Of a stretch of 64,000 nucleotides of DNA, positions 19,593 through 28,554 are shown piece after piece. The stretch is from Vibrio sp. D404a (GTDB taxonomy: Bacteria > Pseudomonadota > Gammaproteobacteria > Enterobacterales > Vibrionaceae): contig NZ_JAHGAJ010000018.1 in NCBI RefSeq assembly GCF_030248535.1, positions 1 through 64,000 of the forward strand, read 5' to 3'. The translations under genes and the position numbers were made by a program. The notes beneath the pieces are model-generated. The model was given only the letters and a program-made list of their open reading frames with translations, ran no database searches and was not told the origin of the DNA. Numbering within the stretch: the stretch's first letter is position 1; every line of letters begins with the position of its first letter.

Positions 19593-20582
19593 ATGATGGA
19601 AAGGTTCTTACACAAAGCAATCACCACTGTTTTCTGTTTGTCTCTATGGTCAACCATGGGCATGGCGAAAGATCTGATCAAGATCGAAGGCTCCAGCACG
19701 GTTTATCCCATCACTCGTCAGTTTGCTCAGCAGTTTATGAGCCTGCACAAAGACGTCGCGCAAGTTGTGGTTGGTGTCACCGGAACCGGAGGGGGCTTTC
19801 GCAAATTTTGCCGCGGCAAGACGGATATCTCCAACGCCTCTCGTCCTATCAAGACTCAAGAAAAAGCCTTGTGCCGAGAGAATGGCATTGAATTTTTAGA
19901 ACTGCCCATTGCGCTCGATGCGATCACGCTTGTGGTCAGCAAAGACAATAACTGGTTGCAACACCTGTCCCTTGAAGAGTTGGCCACTTTATGGCACCCC
20001 TCTTCTGAGAAAACCATTACTCATTGGCATCAGCTCAATCCGAGCTTCCCAACAGAGCCAATTAAGCTCTATGCTCCGGGTAGTGACTCGGGAACTTACG
20101 ACTACTTCACCAATGTTGTTCTTAATGGTAATGAACTGCGCAGCGACCATGTCGCCAATGAAGATGACTACCTGCTGGCCTCAAAGGTCGCCACCGATAA
20201 AAATGCGTTGGCCTTCTTAGGCTTTGCCTATTACCAAAACAATCAAACTCAACTCAAAGCTGTCTCGATATCAAGAAAAGATCAGCCAGCCATCGCGCCG
20301 AGTATCAATAGTGTCACCAGTGGCCAATACAACTCGCTCTCTCGCCCCTTGTTCATCTACGTTAATAAGGCAGCCGTCAATCGATACTCCGTCAATCAGT
20401 TCGTCGAGCACTACTTAAATCAAAAGCATCTCTCGTATGTCGTGAGTACTGCGGGCTACATCCCACTATCCCCTAGAATGCAAAATACCGCCCAATCGAT
20501 TTTTGAAGCCCAAACTATTGGTTCAGTGTTTAACAGTAAGGAACTGAGCACCAACTTCGAGCGCTTTATGGAGCGTAATTAA
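19593..20582 (+). CDS. PstS-family phosphate-binding protein, stand-alone
   Basis: This is a periplasmic substrate-binding protein of the PstS family (phosphate). The frame opens at 19563, but a signal peptide starts at [18 protein letters not shown], so 19593 (329 aa) is the better start. The mature part begins [14 protein letters not shown], where GSSTVYP is a phosphate-loop motif, and contains [22 protein letters not shown] and [12 protein letters not shown], typical of the family. No pstC, pstA or pstB is adjacent, so it must work with a transporter encoded elsewhere or have another role such as adhesion or signalling. There is no visible Pho box. Confidence 0.85.
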   Translation: MMERFLHKAITTVFCLSLWSTMGMAKDLIKIEGSSTVYPITRQFAQQFMSLHKDVAQVVVGVTGTGGGFRKFCRGKTDISNASRPIKTQEKALCRENGIEFLELPIALDAITLVVSKDNNWLQHLSLEELATLWHPSSEKTITHWHQLNPSFPTEPIKLYAPGSDSGTYDYFTNVVLNGNELRSDHVANEDDYLLASKVATDKNALAFLGFAYYQNNQTQLKAVSISRKDQPAIAPSINSVTSGQYNSLSRPLFIYVNKAAVNRYSVNQFVEHYLNQKHLSYVVSTAGYIPLSPRMQNTAQSIFEAQTIGSVFNSKELSTNFERFMERN

Positions 20583-20613
20583 GTCGTTATCTTGGCTTTA
20601 AAGAAAATGGGCA

Positions 20614-20642
20614 ACAAAAAAGCCCAACCTAAGTTGAGCTTT
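20614..20642 (-). terminator. Terminator of rimI
   Basis: A 10-bp stem (AAAGC and CAAC arms, one mismatch) is followed on the minus strand by TTTTTTG. It lies between the converging PstS-like gene and rimI and is better suited to rimI; the plus-strand T run is poor. Confidence 0.75.
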
Positions 20643-20670
20643 GCTAATATCGATATTGTCGAACAAAAGA

Positions 20671-21117
20671 CTAAAAGAATATGTAGCTCATGATGATTGC
20701 ATCTTCTTTGCCTGTTGCCGTTGGGTAGTAATTACGGCGACGGTCAACCTCATTGAATCCTACCCACTCATACAGACCAAATGCGTTAAGGTTGCTTTCA
20801 CGCACCTCAAGCCATGCACTTTCTGCCTTTGCTTGTTCACACACCAATAGAAAATGTTCAATCAAAGCTTTGCCATAACCTTTGCCTTGATGGTGAGGAG
20901 CAACAGCGATGTTCAGCAGCGTTACTTCGCCAACGATGTTTTGCGCATAGAAGTACCCAACCACTTCATCGTCGACTAGCATCACATGATGGCAGCCGCC
21001 GCGACTATCGAGATCGCGAATCATGTTTTGTGACCAAGGATGAGTATGAGCTTGCTGCTCAATCTGCCAGATTGCATCAAGATGCGACTCTGACATGGAG
21101 ATAAATTGACTATTCAT
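20671..21117 (-). CDS. rimI: Ribosomal protein S18-alanine N-acetyltransferase
   Basis: RimI is a GNAT enzyme that acetylates the N-terminal alanine of S18. The start at 21117 gives 148 aa, the family length, with N-terminus MNSQFISMSESHLD; the frame is open upstream but that part overlaps holD. The acetyl-CoA loop HQGKGYGKAL and the C-terminal YYPTATGKEDAIIM are typical. It overlaps the end of holD by 8 bp, the same holD-rimI pairing as in E. coli. Confidence 0.93.
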   Translation of the reverse strand: MNSQFISMSESHLDAIWQIEQQAHTHPWSQNMIRDLDSRGGCHHVMLVDDEVVGYFYAQNIVGEVTLLNIAVAPHHQGKGYGKALIEHFLLVCEQAKAESAWLEVRESNLNAFGLYEWVGFNEVDRRRNYYPTATGKEDAIIMSYIFF

Positions 21118-21508
21118 AAGAACAAATTTGTTGCCACAAAGCTCGACGTTGCTGGTTGTTGCCATCGATGTGAGATAATAAAGGGGACTGCAGCGTTTTA
21201 GCCGCAATATCAGTATCGGATTCACACCCTGCGAACCACACCCATTGCGGTGAACTTAAATCAAAATGACTCAGCTCACTTGGGTGTACATACTGCGCTT
21301 GTGATAACTCCAGCTTGATACTTTTCAACACTCGTTCAAACATCTCTGCCAGTGCACCTTGAGGCTTTTCTGGTGAAACTAATAGCAACTGGCATGTTTC
21401 AGGCAGTTTAGCGAGCTCGGTCTGATAACCAGCCAGACGCTCGGGGTGGCTCAGTTCCCACTGAGTAATCCCCATTTCTTGTAAATACTGCGCATGAATC
21501 TGTGACAT
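21110..21508 (-). CDS. holD: DNA polymerase III psi subunit
   Basis: HolD (psi) joins chi to the clamp loader and contacts SSB. The start at 21508 (MSQIHAQYLQEMGITQW, 132 aa) matches the family N-terminus; an upstream in-frame extension is unlikely. HolD is poorly conserved, so the call rests on the MGITQWELSHPERL segment, the length and the overlap with rimI, a pairing conserved from E. coli. Confidence 0.9.
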   Translation of the reverse strand: MSQIHAQYLQEMGITQWELSHPERLAGYQTELAKLPETCQLLLVSPEKPQGALAEMFERVLKSIKLELSQAQYVHPSELSHFDLSSPQWVWFAGCESDTDIAAKTLQSPLLSHIDGNNQQRRALWQQICSYE

Positions 21509-21558
21509 GTGTTTGCCTATATGACTGAGCTCAAGGTTGAATCGAGCTGATACTAACA

Positions 21559-21591
21559 AAAAATAAAGGAGCATCAAGCTCCTTTATTTTT
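21559..21591 (-). terminator. Terminator of ubiT-yhbS
   Basis: A perfect 14-bp stem (AAAAATAAAGGAGC with its complement, 5-nt loop) is followed by T-rich DNA on the minus strand. It separates the yhbS-like gene from holD. Confidence 0.88.
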
Positions 21592-21654
21592 ATTGGTCAC
21601 GTTTCTTCTACTACTGCCTGATACAATGACTGAGCAGAAGATAGCTTGGCTAGT

Positions 21655-22158
21655 CTAAAGTTCATTAAACTCAGGGCTATATTCGATAGTACCACTGTGC
21701 CCATCAAAGATGCCCTCGACCAACTCAATCGCTTGGAATGCCCCCTCAGGTACATCCCAACGACATTGCAAATCGAATTCGCTGGCTGGTTTAAATCCAA
21801 CCTTGCTGTAGAAGCTTGGGTCGCCCAGAACCACACATGCTGGATAACCAAAATCGTGCAGTGACGAAAATGCCTCTTCCATTAGCGATTTAGCAATACC
21901 TTGACCACGAAAGTCTTCACGTACCGCCAATGGCGCTAGGCCTTGCCAGTTGTAGTCTTCACCTTTGAGTGTGAGCGGGCTAAACATCACATGCCCAACC
22001 ACTTCACCCTCGTCAGAGCACGCCACTAGAGATAGTGTTAAATGGCTATTCTCTCGCAGGCTCATCACCAGGTTGGCTTCCGCCTCTGTTTCAAAAACAG
22101 ATTTCAGTAAGCGGTCAATTGCAAGTATGTCTGCAGGTGCTTCAGTTCGAATAAGCAT
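21655..22158 (-). CDS. GNAT N-acetyltransferase (YhbS-like)
   Basis: The 167-aa acetyltransferase has the acetyl-CoA-binding signature REDFRGQGIAKSLMEEAF and the C-terminal DPSFYSKVGFKP motif found in YhbS. The substrate is unknown. Its start overlaps the end of ubiT by 17 bp, and E. coli yhbS likewise follows yhbT (ubiT), which supports the ortholog call. Confidence 0.85.
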   Translation of the reverse strand: MLIRTEAPADILAIDRLLKSVFETEAEANLVMSLRENSHLTLSLVACSDEGEVVGHVMFSPLTLKGEDYNWQGLAPLAVREDFRGQGIAKSLMEEAFSSLHDFGYPACVVLGDPSFYSKVGFKPASEFDLQCRWDVPEGAFQAIELVEGIFDGHSGTIEYSPEFNEL

Positions 22159-22669
22159 TCATTACCTCATTTTGTGTCTGAGGTGATTGTACCCCCTTCT
22201 GCACAAAATCAGCTAATTGATTCAACAACATTTTCATTGGAGCAGGAAGTAAGTCTAAATCCACGCTATCCATTAGGTTCTTCACCTCTAGACCAAGCTC
22301 GGTATCCCCTTCAATTGAAAGGCGGCGTTGGAAAAATAGCGTATCTGGGTCTTCTTTACGCCCAGCGATCAAAACAAGGTCATTTAGGTTGCCACTGAAG
22401 CTCACATCTTCGGTTACTTCTTTGTCTGCCACCACCAGCTTTTCATCTTGATAGCTGATACACCAACTTAACCCCATGTCTTTTATGGACACTTTTAGCC
22501 ACTTATCTTCGAGAAACTCAAAGTCACCATCTTCCAATGCTTCCTTGAAGACATTTTTAAGAGCTTCTAATAAGGCTTTTTTTTGTACTGTTTTTGGCAA
22601 TAACTGGACTGGAGATCGCAAAATTGATGCGGCATTTTGAACTAGTTGAGTGCGAATCTTGTTTATCAC
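22142..22669 (-). CDS. ubiT: SCP2-domain ubiquinone accessory factor UbiT
   Basis: UbiT (YhbT) is a lipid-binding SCP2-domain protein needed, with UbiU and UbiV, for O2-independent ubiquinone synthesis. The GTG start at 22669 (VINKIRTQLV, 175 aa) matches the E. coli protein (174 aa); an ATG-initiated frame up to 22711 also exists. Conserved segments include RKEDPDTLFFQRRL and EGDTELGLEVKNLMD. In E. coli ubiT diverges directly from ubiUV; here a GGDEF/EAL gene lies between them. Confidence 0.9.
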   Translation of the reverse strand: MINKIRTQLVQNAASILRSPVQLLPKTVQKKALLEALKNVFKEALEDGDFEFLEDKWLKVSIKDMGLSWCISYQDEKLVVADKEVTEDVSFSGNLNDLVLIAGRKEDPDTLFFQRRLSIEGDTELGLEVKNLMDSVDLDLLPAPMKMLLNQLADFVQKGVQSPQTQNEVMNAYSN

Positions 22670-22929
22670 GTGACTTATCCGTAACTTTATCAATAATATG
22701 GATCTCATCATAAGTGATGTTAAAGGCTCAATTCCTGTTATGTATCAAATTAATTTCGGTTTGATGCTTGTACTTTAATATCCCCAAAATCGCGGTTATA
22801 GTAACTCAGGTAATGAGAACAGTCGCAAAATCGCAGCTATGTTAGCTAGATACCTAAAATTACATCATTCAGTAATAAACATTCATCTATAATGAATGCT
22901 CAAGCTCTTGGAGAATTGGTAGTACTTTG

Positions 22930-24969
22930 ATGCCTCCCCAGCAACTACAACATTGGTTTTCACAGCTCACAGCAAATAGCCCTTTCTTTTTTGCTGTTCT
23001 GGATGCTCAACATAACTATTTTATGGTGAATGAGCGCTACTGTGATATTGCGGGGTTAAACCAATCAGAGTTAACCGGAATGAACGACCGTCAAACCCTC
23101 GGCGACCAGTTCTACCAACATCTTAAGCCTTATTACGAGCGCGCTTTTAAAGGCGAATCCATTGAAGCGGAAATCACGCTCAACGAGACCGACCTCGACA
23201 CCAGCCTTCACTTCAGCCTAGCCCCACTGTCTAACGGCAAAGAGACGGATTACATTGTTTTCCACGCCTTTGACACCTCTGAAAACCAAGTTCTAGTGCG
23301 CTCACTCGAAGAGTCTGAAGCCAAATTCCACAAGCTATCTTATTTGCTGCCAGACGGCCTGCTTCTTGTCGAAGATGACTTTATTCTCTCTTCTAACCCA
23401 GCGGCCGCACGTTTACTTGGGTTTAACTCGCCATCAGAGTTGCTTGGCGAAGAGTTAGGGCGTCTGTTTATTGATGAGCAAACCAAAACAGTCTTTAACA
23501 ATAAGCTCAGCTCTATTGTTTCTGAGTCTGGTTTGGTGTGCTTAACTGGCGCGCGCTGTGGCTTTGAACGTAAGGTTCAATTGCATATTGATTCAACCGC
23601 CTTGTTAGGCAGTACGACTCAGTTAGTCTTGATTCAAGACGCACAAGAGACACCCAAAACCATTACGACAGCCGTTAATGAAGATGCCTATATCGACGAC
23701 CTAACCAAGCTGTATAACCGTGTTGGTTTCACCAAGCGACTCGAGCAATTCATTCATAATGAAACAGCTGTTGTAATGCTGTACCTCGACATTGATAACT
23801 TCAAAAACATCAATGATTCACTCGGCCATCATATTGGTGACAAGGTGATCAAAGAGGTCGCCTCGCGCCTGAAGCGTCTATTACCAAGACGTGCTGTGGT
23901 GGGTCACTTAGGTGGCGATGAGTTCGGTATCATCCTGCCAGAGCCAGAGCACAAGCAGACGGTTGAAACCCTATCAGAGAAGATCATCTCGCTGATCAAT
24001 CAACCGTTCGATCTGCACCACTTTAGTAAGCGCTTAGCTTGTTCGATTGGTAGTGTTAGCTTCCCACAAGATGGCATTGATGCCCGTATTTTGCTGCAAA
24101 ACGCCGATACTGCGATGTATGAAGCGAAAGACCGAGGTCGTAACCGCTTAATCAAGTTCAACGAACAGATGAACAAAGAAGCTCGTATGCGTCTTTGGCT
24201 CGAAATCGAACTTCAGAAAGCACTGCAGCAGAATGGTTTAGAGGTGTGGTATCAGCCTAAGGTTAACGCCCGTGATTTCACCATCAACGGCGCAGAAGCG
24301 TTAGTACGTTGGAAGCACCCTGTTGAAGGCTACATCAGCCCTGCCGCCTTTATCCCGGTCGCGGAGCGAGCTGGTCTGATTGAACAACTGGGGCGGGTGG
24401 TCATGCGTGAAGTATTTGCAACGGTTAAGCGTTGGAAGATTCAGGGTATCTTACCGGGGCGTGTCGCAATCAACCTTTCTCCAGAGCAATTTGGTAACCC
24501 TAAGCTTATCGACTACATGGAGAAACTGCTGCGTACGACAGAGCTAGACCCAAGCGCGATTACCTTCGAGTTGACCGAAAGTGCGGTGATGAGTGACAGC
24601 GAACACACGCTTCAGATGCTTAACGCCATTAAGAAGCTTGGCTTTGCCCTATCAATTGACGATTTTGGTACTGGTTACTCATCGCTCTCTTACTTGGCTC
24701 GTTTCCCAATTGACGAGTTGAAGATAGATCGTGCCTTCATCACCGACATTGATACCCTGCCAAAGCAAGTCACGGTGATTGAGAACATCATCAACCTCGG
24801 TAAGTCTCTCAACCTGACTGTGGTTGCTGAAGGTGTAGAAACCAGTGAGCAAGCCACACTGCTCTCGAACCTGAACTGTAGCTCTATACAAGGTTTCCAC
24901 TTCTACCGACCTCAGCCAAAACAGGAAGTTGAAGAGCTATTCGCCCAGAACCGTCGCCACAAGAACTAA
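22930..24969 (+). CDS. rocS: PAS-PAS-GGDEF-EAL c-di-GMP enzyme (RocS-like)
   Basis: The 679-aa cytosolic protein has two PAS-like sensor domains (about 15-120 and 135-240), a GGDEF domain with a canonical GGDEF near residue 328 and no RxxD inhibitory site upstream of it, and an EAL domain with EALVRW, DDFGTGYSSLSYL and VVAEGVET. Both catalytic sites look intact. It has no transmembrane helix. The ATG at 22930 is used rather than the TTG just upstream. From memory V. cholerae rocS (VC0653), a c-di-GMP regulator of rugosity and motility, sits in the same place beside the ubiT/ubiU genes; the symbol rests on that position and the domain order. Confidence 0.75.
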   Translation: MPPQQLQHWFSQLTANSPFFFAVLDAQHNYFMVNERYCDIAGLNQSELTGMNDRQTLGDQFYQHLKPYYERAFKGESIEAEITLNETDLDTSLHFSLAPLSNGKETDYIVFHAFDTSENQVLVRSLEESEAKFHKLSYLLPDGLLLVEDDFILSSNPAAARLLGFNSPSELLGEELGRLFIDEQTKTVFNNKLSSIVSESGLVCLTGARCGFERKVQLHIDSTALLGSTTQLVLIQDAQETPKTITTAVNEDAYIDDLTKLYNRVGFTKRLEQFIHNETAVVMLYLDIDNFKNINDSLGHHIGDKVIKEVASRLKRLLPRRAVVGHLGGDEFGIILPEPEHKQTVETLSEKIISLINQPFDLHHFSKRLACSIGSVSFPQDGIDARILLQNADTAMYEAKDRGRNRLIKFNEQMNKEARMRLWLEIELQKALQQNGLEVWYQPKVNARDFTINGAEALVRWKHPVEGYISPAAFIPVAERAGLIEQLGRVVMREVFATVKRWKIQGILPGRVAINLSPEQFGNPKLIDYMEKLLRTTELDPSAITFELTESAVMSDSEHTLQMLNAIKKLGFALSIDDFGTGYSSLSYLARFPIDELKIDRAFITDIDTLPKQVTVIENIINLGKSLNLTVVAEGVETSEQATLLSNLNCSSIQGFHFYRPQPKQEVEELFAQNRRHKN

Positions 24970-25107
24970 CCCACCAGTTTTGAATTTTACTCTACCTCAA
25001 ATGGAGTAAAAGCGGATTTATCCGACTAAACCTGCCTTACATCAATTCTGACGTTCACATTTCTTCATAAAATGCTCGCTTCAAATTTATCTACTGGTAG
25101 TGAGCAA

Positions 25108-26121
25108 ATGGAACTCTTATGCCCAGCAGGAAACCTACCTGCTTTGAAAACAGCCATTGACTGTGGTGCCGATGCTGTCTACATCGGATTCAAAGACGAC
25201 ACCAATGCACGCCACTTTGCTGGCCTGAACTTCTCTGGCAAAAAGCTGGATCGTGCCGTTGAATACGTCCATGACCGCAACAAAAAAATTCATATCGCAC
25301 TCAACACATTCGCTCACCCTAACGGTTTCCAGCGCTGGACTAATGCCGTCGACCAAGCAGCCGCACTAGGCGTTGATGCTCTGATCGTGGCAGATATTGC
25401 CGTACTTGAATACGCAGCAAATAAATACCCTCACATGGAGCTACACCTGTCGGTACAAGCATCAGCAACCAATGCGGCTGCGATTGATTTCTACCACAAG
25501 AACTTCAATGTGAAACGTGTGGTATTGCCACGTGTGTTGTCGATTCATCAAGTAAAACAACTCTCTCGTAATATCTCTTCTGACGTTGACCTTGAAGTCT
25601 TCGCCTTTGGTAGCCTATGCATTATGGCTGAAGGTCGTTGCTATCTGTCTTCATACATGACCGGCGAATCCCCAAATACGGTAGGCGCCTGTTCTCCTGC
25701 GAAATACGTTCGCTGGCAAGAAACAGAAACCGGGCTAGAGTCACGACTAAATGAAATCTTGATCGACAAATACGCTCAGGGCGAGAACGCAGGCTACCCA
25801 ACCTTATGTAAAGGTCGCTTTGAAGCGGACATTGAAGGCGAGCGTAAGCGCTACCACGCCCTTGAAGAACCAACCAGCCTCAATACCCTCTCGATGCTGC
25901 CAGAGCTGTTTGCCGCTAACGTTGCATCGGTGAAAATCGAAGGTCGTCAACGCAGCCCTGCCTACGTTGAACAAGTGACTCATACTTGGCGCGCTGCGAT
26001 TGATCGCTACCAAGCCAACCCAGAGGCTTATCACGTTGATGCCGCTTGGAATGCTGCCTTAGCAAATGTATCAGAAGGCACACAAACGACGCTTGGTGCT
26101 TACCACCGTAAATGGCAATAG
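25108..26121 (+). CDS. ubiU: Ubiquinone biosynthesis protein UbiU (O2-independent hydroxylation)
   Basis: UbiU (YhbU) belongs to the peptidase U32 family. With UbiV it forms a [4Fe-4S] heterodimer that hydroxylates the ubiquinone ring without O2. The start at 25108 (MELLCPAGNLPALK, 337 aa) is the family N-terminus. Four cluster cysteines are at 171, 178, 195 and 234, matching the E. coli ligands within one or two residues. It ends inside the start region of ubiV, so the two form an operon. Confidence 0.95.
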   Translation: MELLCPAGNLPALKTAIDCGADAVYIGFKDDTNARHFAGLNFSGKKLDRAVEYVHDRNKKIHIALNTFAHPNGFQRWTNAVDQAAALGVDALIVADIAVLEYAANKYPHMELHLSVQASATNAAAIDFYHKNFNVKRVVLPRVLSIHQVKQLSRNISSDVDLEVFAFGSLCIMAEGRCYLSSYMTGESPNTVGACSPAKYVRWQETETGLESRLNEILIDKYAQGENAGYPTLCKGRFEADIEGERKRYHALEEPTSLNTLSMLPELFAANVASVKIEGRQRSPAYVEQVTHTWRAAIDRYQANPEAYHVDAAWNAALANVSEGTQTTLGAYHRKWQ

Positions 26122-26138
26122 GATCGATGGAGAACGCA

Positions 26139-27017
26139 ATGAAATACGCACTAGGTCCACTACTCTACTTCTGGCCAAAGCAAGATGTAGAAAGCTTCTA
26201 CGAGCAAGCAAAAACAAGCTCTGCCGACATTATCTATCTTGGTGAAGCGGTCTGTTCTAAACGCCGTGAGATGAAAACCAAACACTGGCTGGATATTGCC
26301 AAAGAACTATCAGCGTCAGGTAAACAAGTTGTGCTTTCAACCATGGCGCTGTTAGAAGCGCCAAGCGAAGTGAACATCATGAAGAAATACGTCGACAACG
26401 GCGATTTCGCGATTGAAGCCAATGATGTATCAGCGATTCAGCTGGCGAGTGAAAGTAAGGTGCCATTTGTGGTTGGCCCTGCGGTCAACACTTATAATGC
26501 ACACACCCTAAACCTGTTTCTTAAGCAGGGTATGACACGTTGGTGTATGCCGGTTGAGCTATCTCGCGAGTGGCTATCTAACGTGCTGACTCAGTGTGAA
26601 GAACTCAACATTCGTAACAAGTTCGAAGTTGAGGTGTTCAGCCACGGTTATCTGCCTTTAGCTTACTCAGCGCGTTGCTTCACTGCTCGTGCTGAAAACA
26701 AAGCAAAAGACGATTGCGAGACTTGCTGCATCAAGTACCCAACAGGTCTTCAAGTCGAGAGCCAAGAGGGGCAATCAGTCTTCAACCTTAACGGTATCCA
26801 GACTCAGTCAGGTTACTGCTACAACCTAATCAATGATCTGCCGAATATGCATGATCTGGTTGATGTGGTTCGTCTAAGCCCACTAGGTATCGACACCTTC
26901 TCTGAGCTCAATAACTTCAGAGCTAATGAAAACGGTGAGAGCCCAATTCAGATTGCTGACCGTCAGTGCAACGGCTACTGGCACCAATTAGCAGGCTTAG
27001 AAGTAAAGAACATCTAA
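26139..27017 (+). CDS. ubiV: Ubiquinone biosynthesis protein UbiV
   Basis: UbiV (YhbV), also of the U32 family, is the partner of UbiU in anaerobic ubiquinone synthesis. The start at 26139 (MKYALGPLLYFWPK, 292 aa) has GGAGA upstream and matches E. coli. Cluster cysteines Cys39, 180, 193 and 197 are all present (ARC...DCETCC). It begins 17 bp after ubiU stops. Together with ubiT this gives the full O2-independent set, as expected of a facultative anaerobe. Confidence 0.95.
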   Translation: MKYALGPLLYFWPKQDVESFYEQAKTSSADIIYLGEAVCSKRREMKTKHWLDIAKELSASGKQVVLSTMALLEAPSEVNIMKKYVDNGDFAIEANDVSAIQLASESKVPFVVGPAVNTYNAHTLNLFLKQGMTRWCMPVELSREWLSNVLTQCEELNIRNKFEVEVFSHGYLPLAYSARCFTARAENKAKDDCETCCIKYPTGLQVESQEGQSVFNLNGIQTQSGYCYNLINDLPNMHDLVDVVRLSPLGIDTFSELNNFRANENGESPIQIADRQCNGYWHQLAGLEVKNI

Positions 27018-27036
27018 GCCAAGCCCTCAAAAACAC

Positions 27037-27065
27037 AAAAAGGTCTAGCAATCGCTAGACCTTTT
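27037..27065. terminator. Bidirectional terminator, ubiV/MATE gene
   Basis: A 12-bp stem (AAAAGGTCTAGC with its complement, 4-nt loop) lies between converging ubiV and the MATE transporter gene, with T-rich runs both ways. Confidence 0.88.
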
Positions 27066-27089
27066 CTTTATCCATAAACTTCTAATCGG

Positions 27090-28427
27090 TTATGCGGTGG
27101 CCGTTTGCAGATCCGGCGCATTGAGCTTCTTTATATCTTTCACCAGCATCACGATCACGACCGCGCTCAGCGCAATGTTTGAGAGTGGGTACGCGATCCA
27201 GATCCCCGGCACACCAAACAGCTTCGGCATGATGTACAAGAACGGTAGCTGAATCAGCATATTACCGACCGTGACAAACATCGCCTTACTGCCTTTGTTG
27301 ACGGCTTGGTAATAAGCACCTGCTACCACTAGGAAACCATCCAGAGCCAAGGCAAACATGTGTAGTCTAATCCCCAATACCGTGTATTCCACCAGCTGTG
27401 GGTCTTCAGAGTTAAACACTGAGACAAATTCCCTTGGGAAGATGTTCAATAGAATAATAAACGCCATGCCGACAGCAACAGAGCTCACCATCGCAATCTT
27501 AAGCAGTTGGCGAATGTTGTCTTGGCGCTTAGCTCCGTGGTTGTAACTCACAAGCGGCTGCATACCATTGGCGATACCCTCTGCTGTGAGGTAGTAAACC
27601 GTCACAATGTAGCCAAGGATAGCGTAAGCACCAATCATCAACTGGTTACCATATTGAGCAAACAGTGCGTTATGCAGCGCGACCATCATCGAGCCGTAAG
27701 CATACATAAAGAAACTAGAGGTGCCGATGGCAAAGATCTGAGGAATCACATTTAACTTCAGTCTTAATTCACTCCAGCGCAGACGCAGGTTCGCTCTACG
27801 TGAGAAGAAGTAAGCTAAACCGAGCCCGGTTACGACAAACTGTGCAATCGCGGTGGCAAGTGCTGCACCGGTCAACTCCCAATTCAGCCATGCGATGAAC
27901 ATATAATCGAGTACGATGTTGATCACCGCCCCTACGACCATCAAAATAGTCGCTAAATTCGGGCTGTCGTCATTACGCAGCAAGAACGGCATTGCTATCG
28001 AGCCCAAGGTAAAGACACTGCCCACAATCAGAATCTGTAGGTACTGCAAGCCAAGATCAAACACTCGCCCTTCAGCGCCCTGCCAACGTAAAAAATCGTC
28101 TGCAAACAAGAACAAGATCCCGGCAACGAATGGAGCCAATGCTAATAACAGGGTCAGGCCAGTCGCAAGGATCTGTTTTGCACCCTGTGTATCTTTCTCC
28201 CCTTGGCGAATCGAAACCAAGGCTCCAGTACCTACACCCACGAGCATACCTAGGCCAAGGATCGAGCCGATCACAGGCCAAGCAACGTTGATACCCGCTA
28301 GGCCATCGGCACCGACAAAGCGACCAATGAAAATGCCATCGACGACTTGGTATAAGCCATTGACCAGCATTGCAGCCACGGTTGGGATTGTGTAGCGCCA
28401 AAACTGGCGACTGATTGACTGACTCAT
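27090..28427 (-). CDS. MATE-family multidrug efflux transporter
   Basis: The 445-aa inner-membrane protein has about 12 hydrophobic segments and the MATE fold, beginning SRQFWRYTIPTVAAMLVNGLY. The GIFIGRFVGADGLAGIN segment is typical of the MepA-like subgroup, which exports cationic drugs using an ion gradient. The exact substrate is unknown. It lies directly downstream of a marR gene on the same strand, and a palindrome shared with the marR upstream region (28523-28541) sits in front of it. This suggests repression by that MarR protein and induction by its ligand. Confidence 0.88.
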   Translation of the reverse strand: MSQSISRQFWRYTIPTVAAMLVNGLYQVVDGIFIGRFVGADGLAGINVAWPVIGSILGLGMLVGVGTGALVSIRQGEKDTQGAKQILATGLTLLLALAPFVAGILFLFADDFLRWQGAEGRVFDLGLQYLQILIVGSVFTLGSIAMPFLLRNDDSPNLATILMVVGAVINIVLDYMFIAWLNWELTGAALATAIAQFVVTGLGLAYFFSRRANLRLRWSELRLKLNVIPQIFAIGTSSFFMYAYGSMMVALHNALFAQYGNQLMIGAYAILGYIVTVYYLTAEGIANGMQPLVSYNHGAKRQDNIRQLLKIAMVSSVAVGMAFIILLNIFPREFVSVFNSEDPQLVEYTVLGIRLHMFALALDGFLVVAGAYYQAVNKGSKAMFVTVGNMLIQLPFLYIMPKLFGVPGIWIAYPLSNIALSAVVIVMLVKDIKKLNAPDLQTATA

Positions 28428-28522
28428 CTTCTACTCTTACTTTCTGCTGTTATCTCACTACCAATGAGTGAGTAATGACGTTTCTGCTGTCCTTGAAACT
28501 TATGTTCATCCTGCTGATCACT

Positions 28523-28541
28523 TAGTTAACCAGACTAACTA
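28523..28541. promoter_or_regulatory. Putative MarR operator before the MATE gene
   Basis: TAGTTAACCAGACTAACTA is an inverted repeat (TTAGTTA and TAACTAA arms, extending one base on each side). It matches the site at 28986-29004 at 14 of 19 positions on the same strand sense. It lies about 95 bp before the MATE start. Confidence 0.55.
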
Positions 28542-28554
28542 AATAATCAAATTT

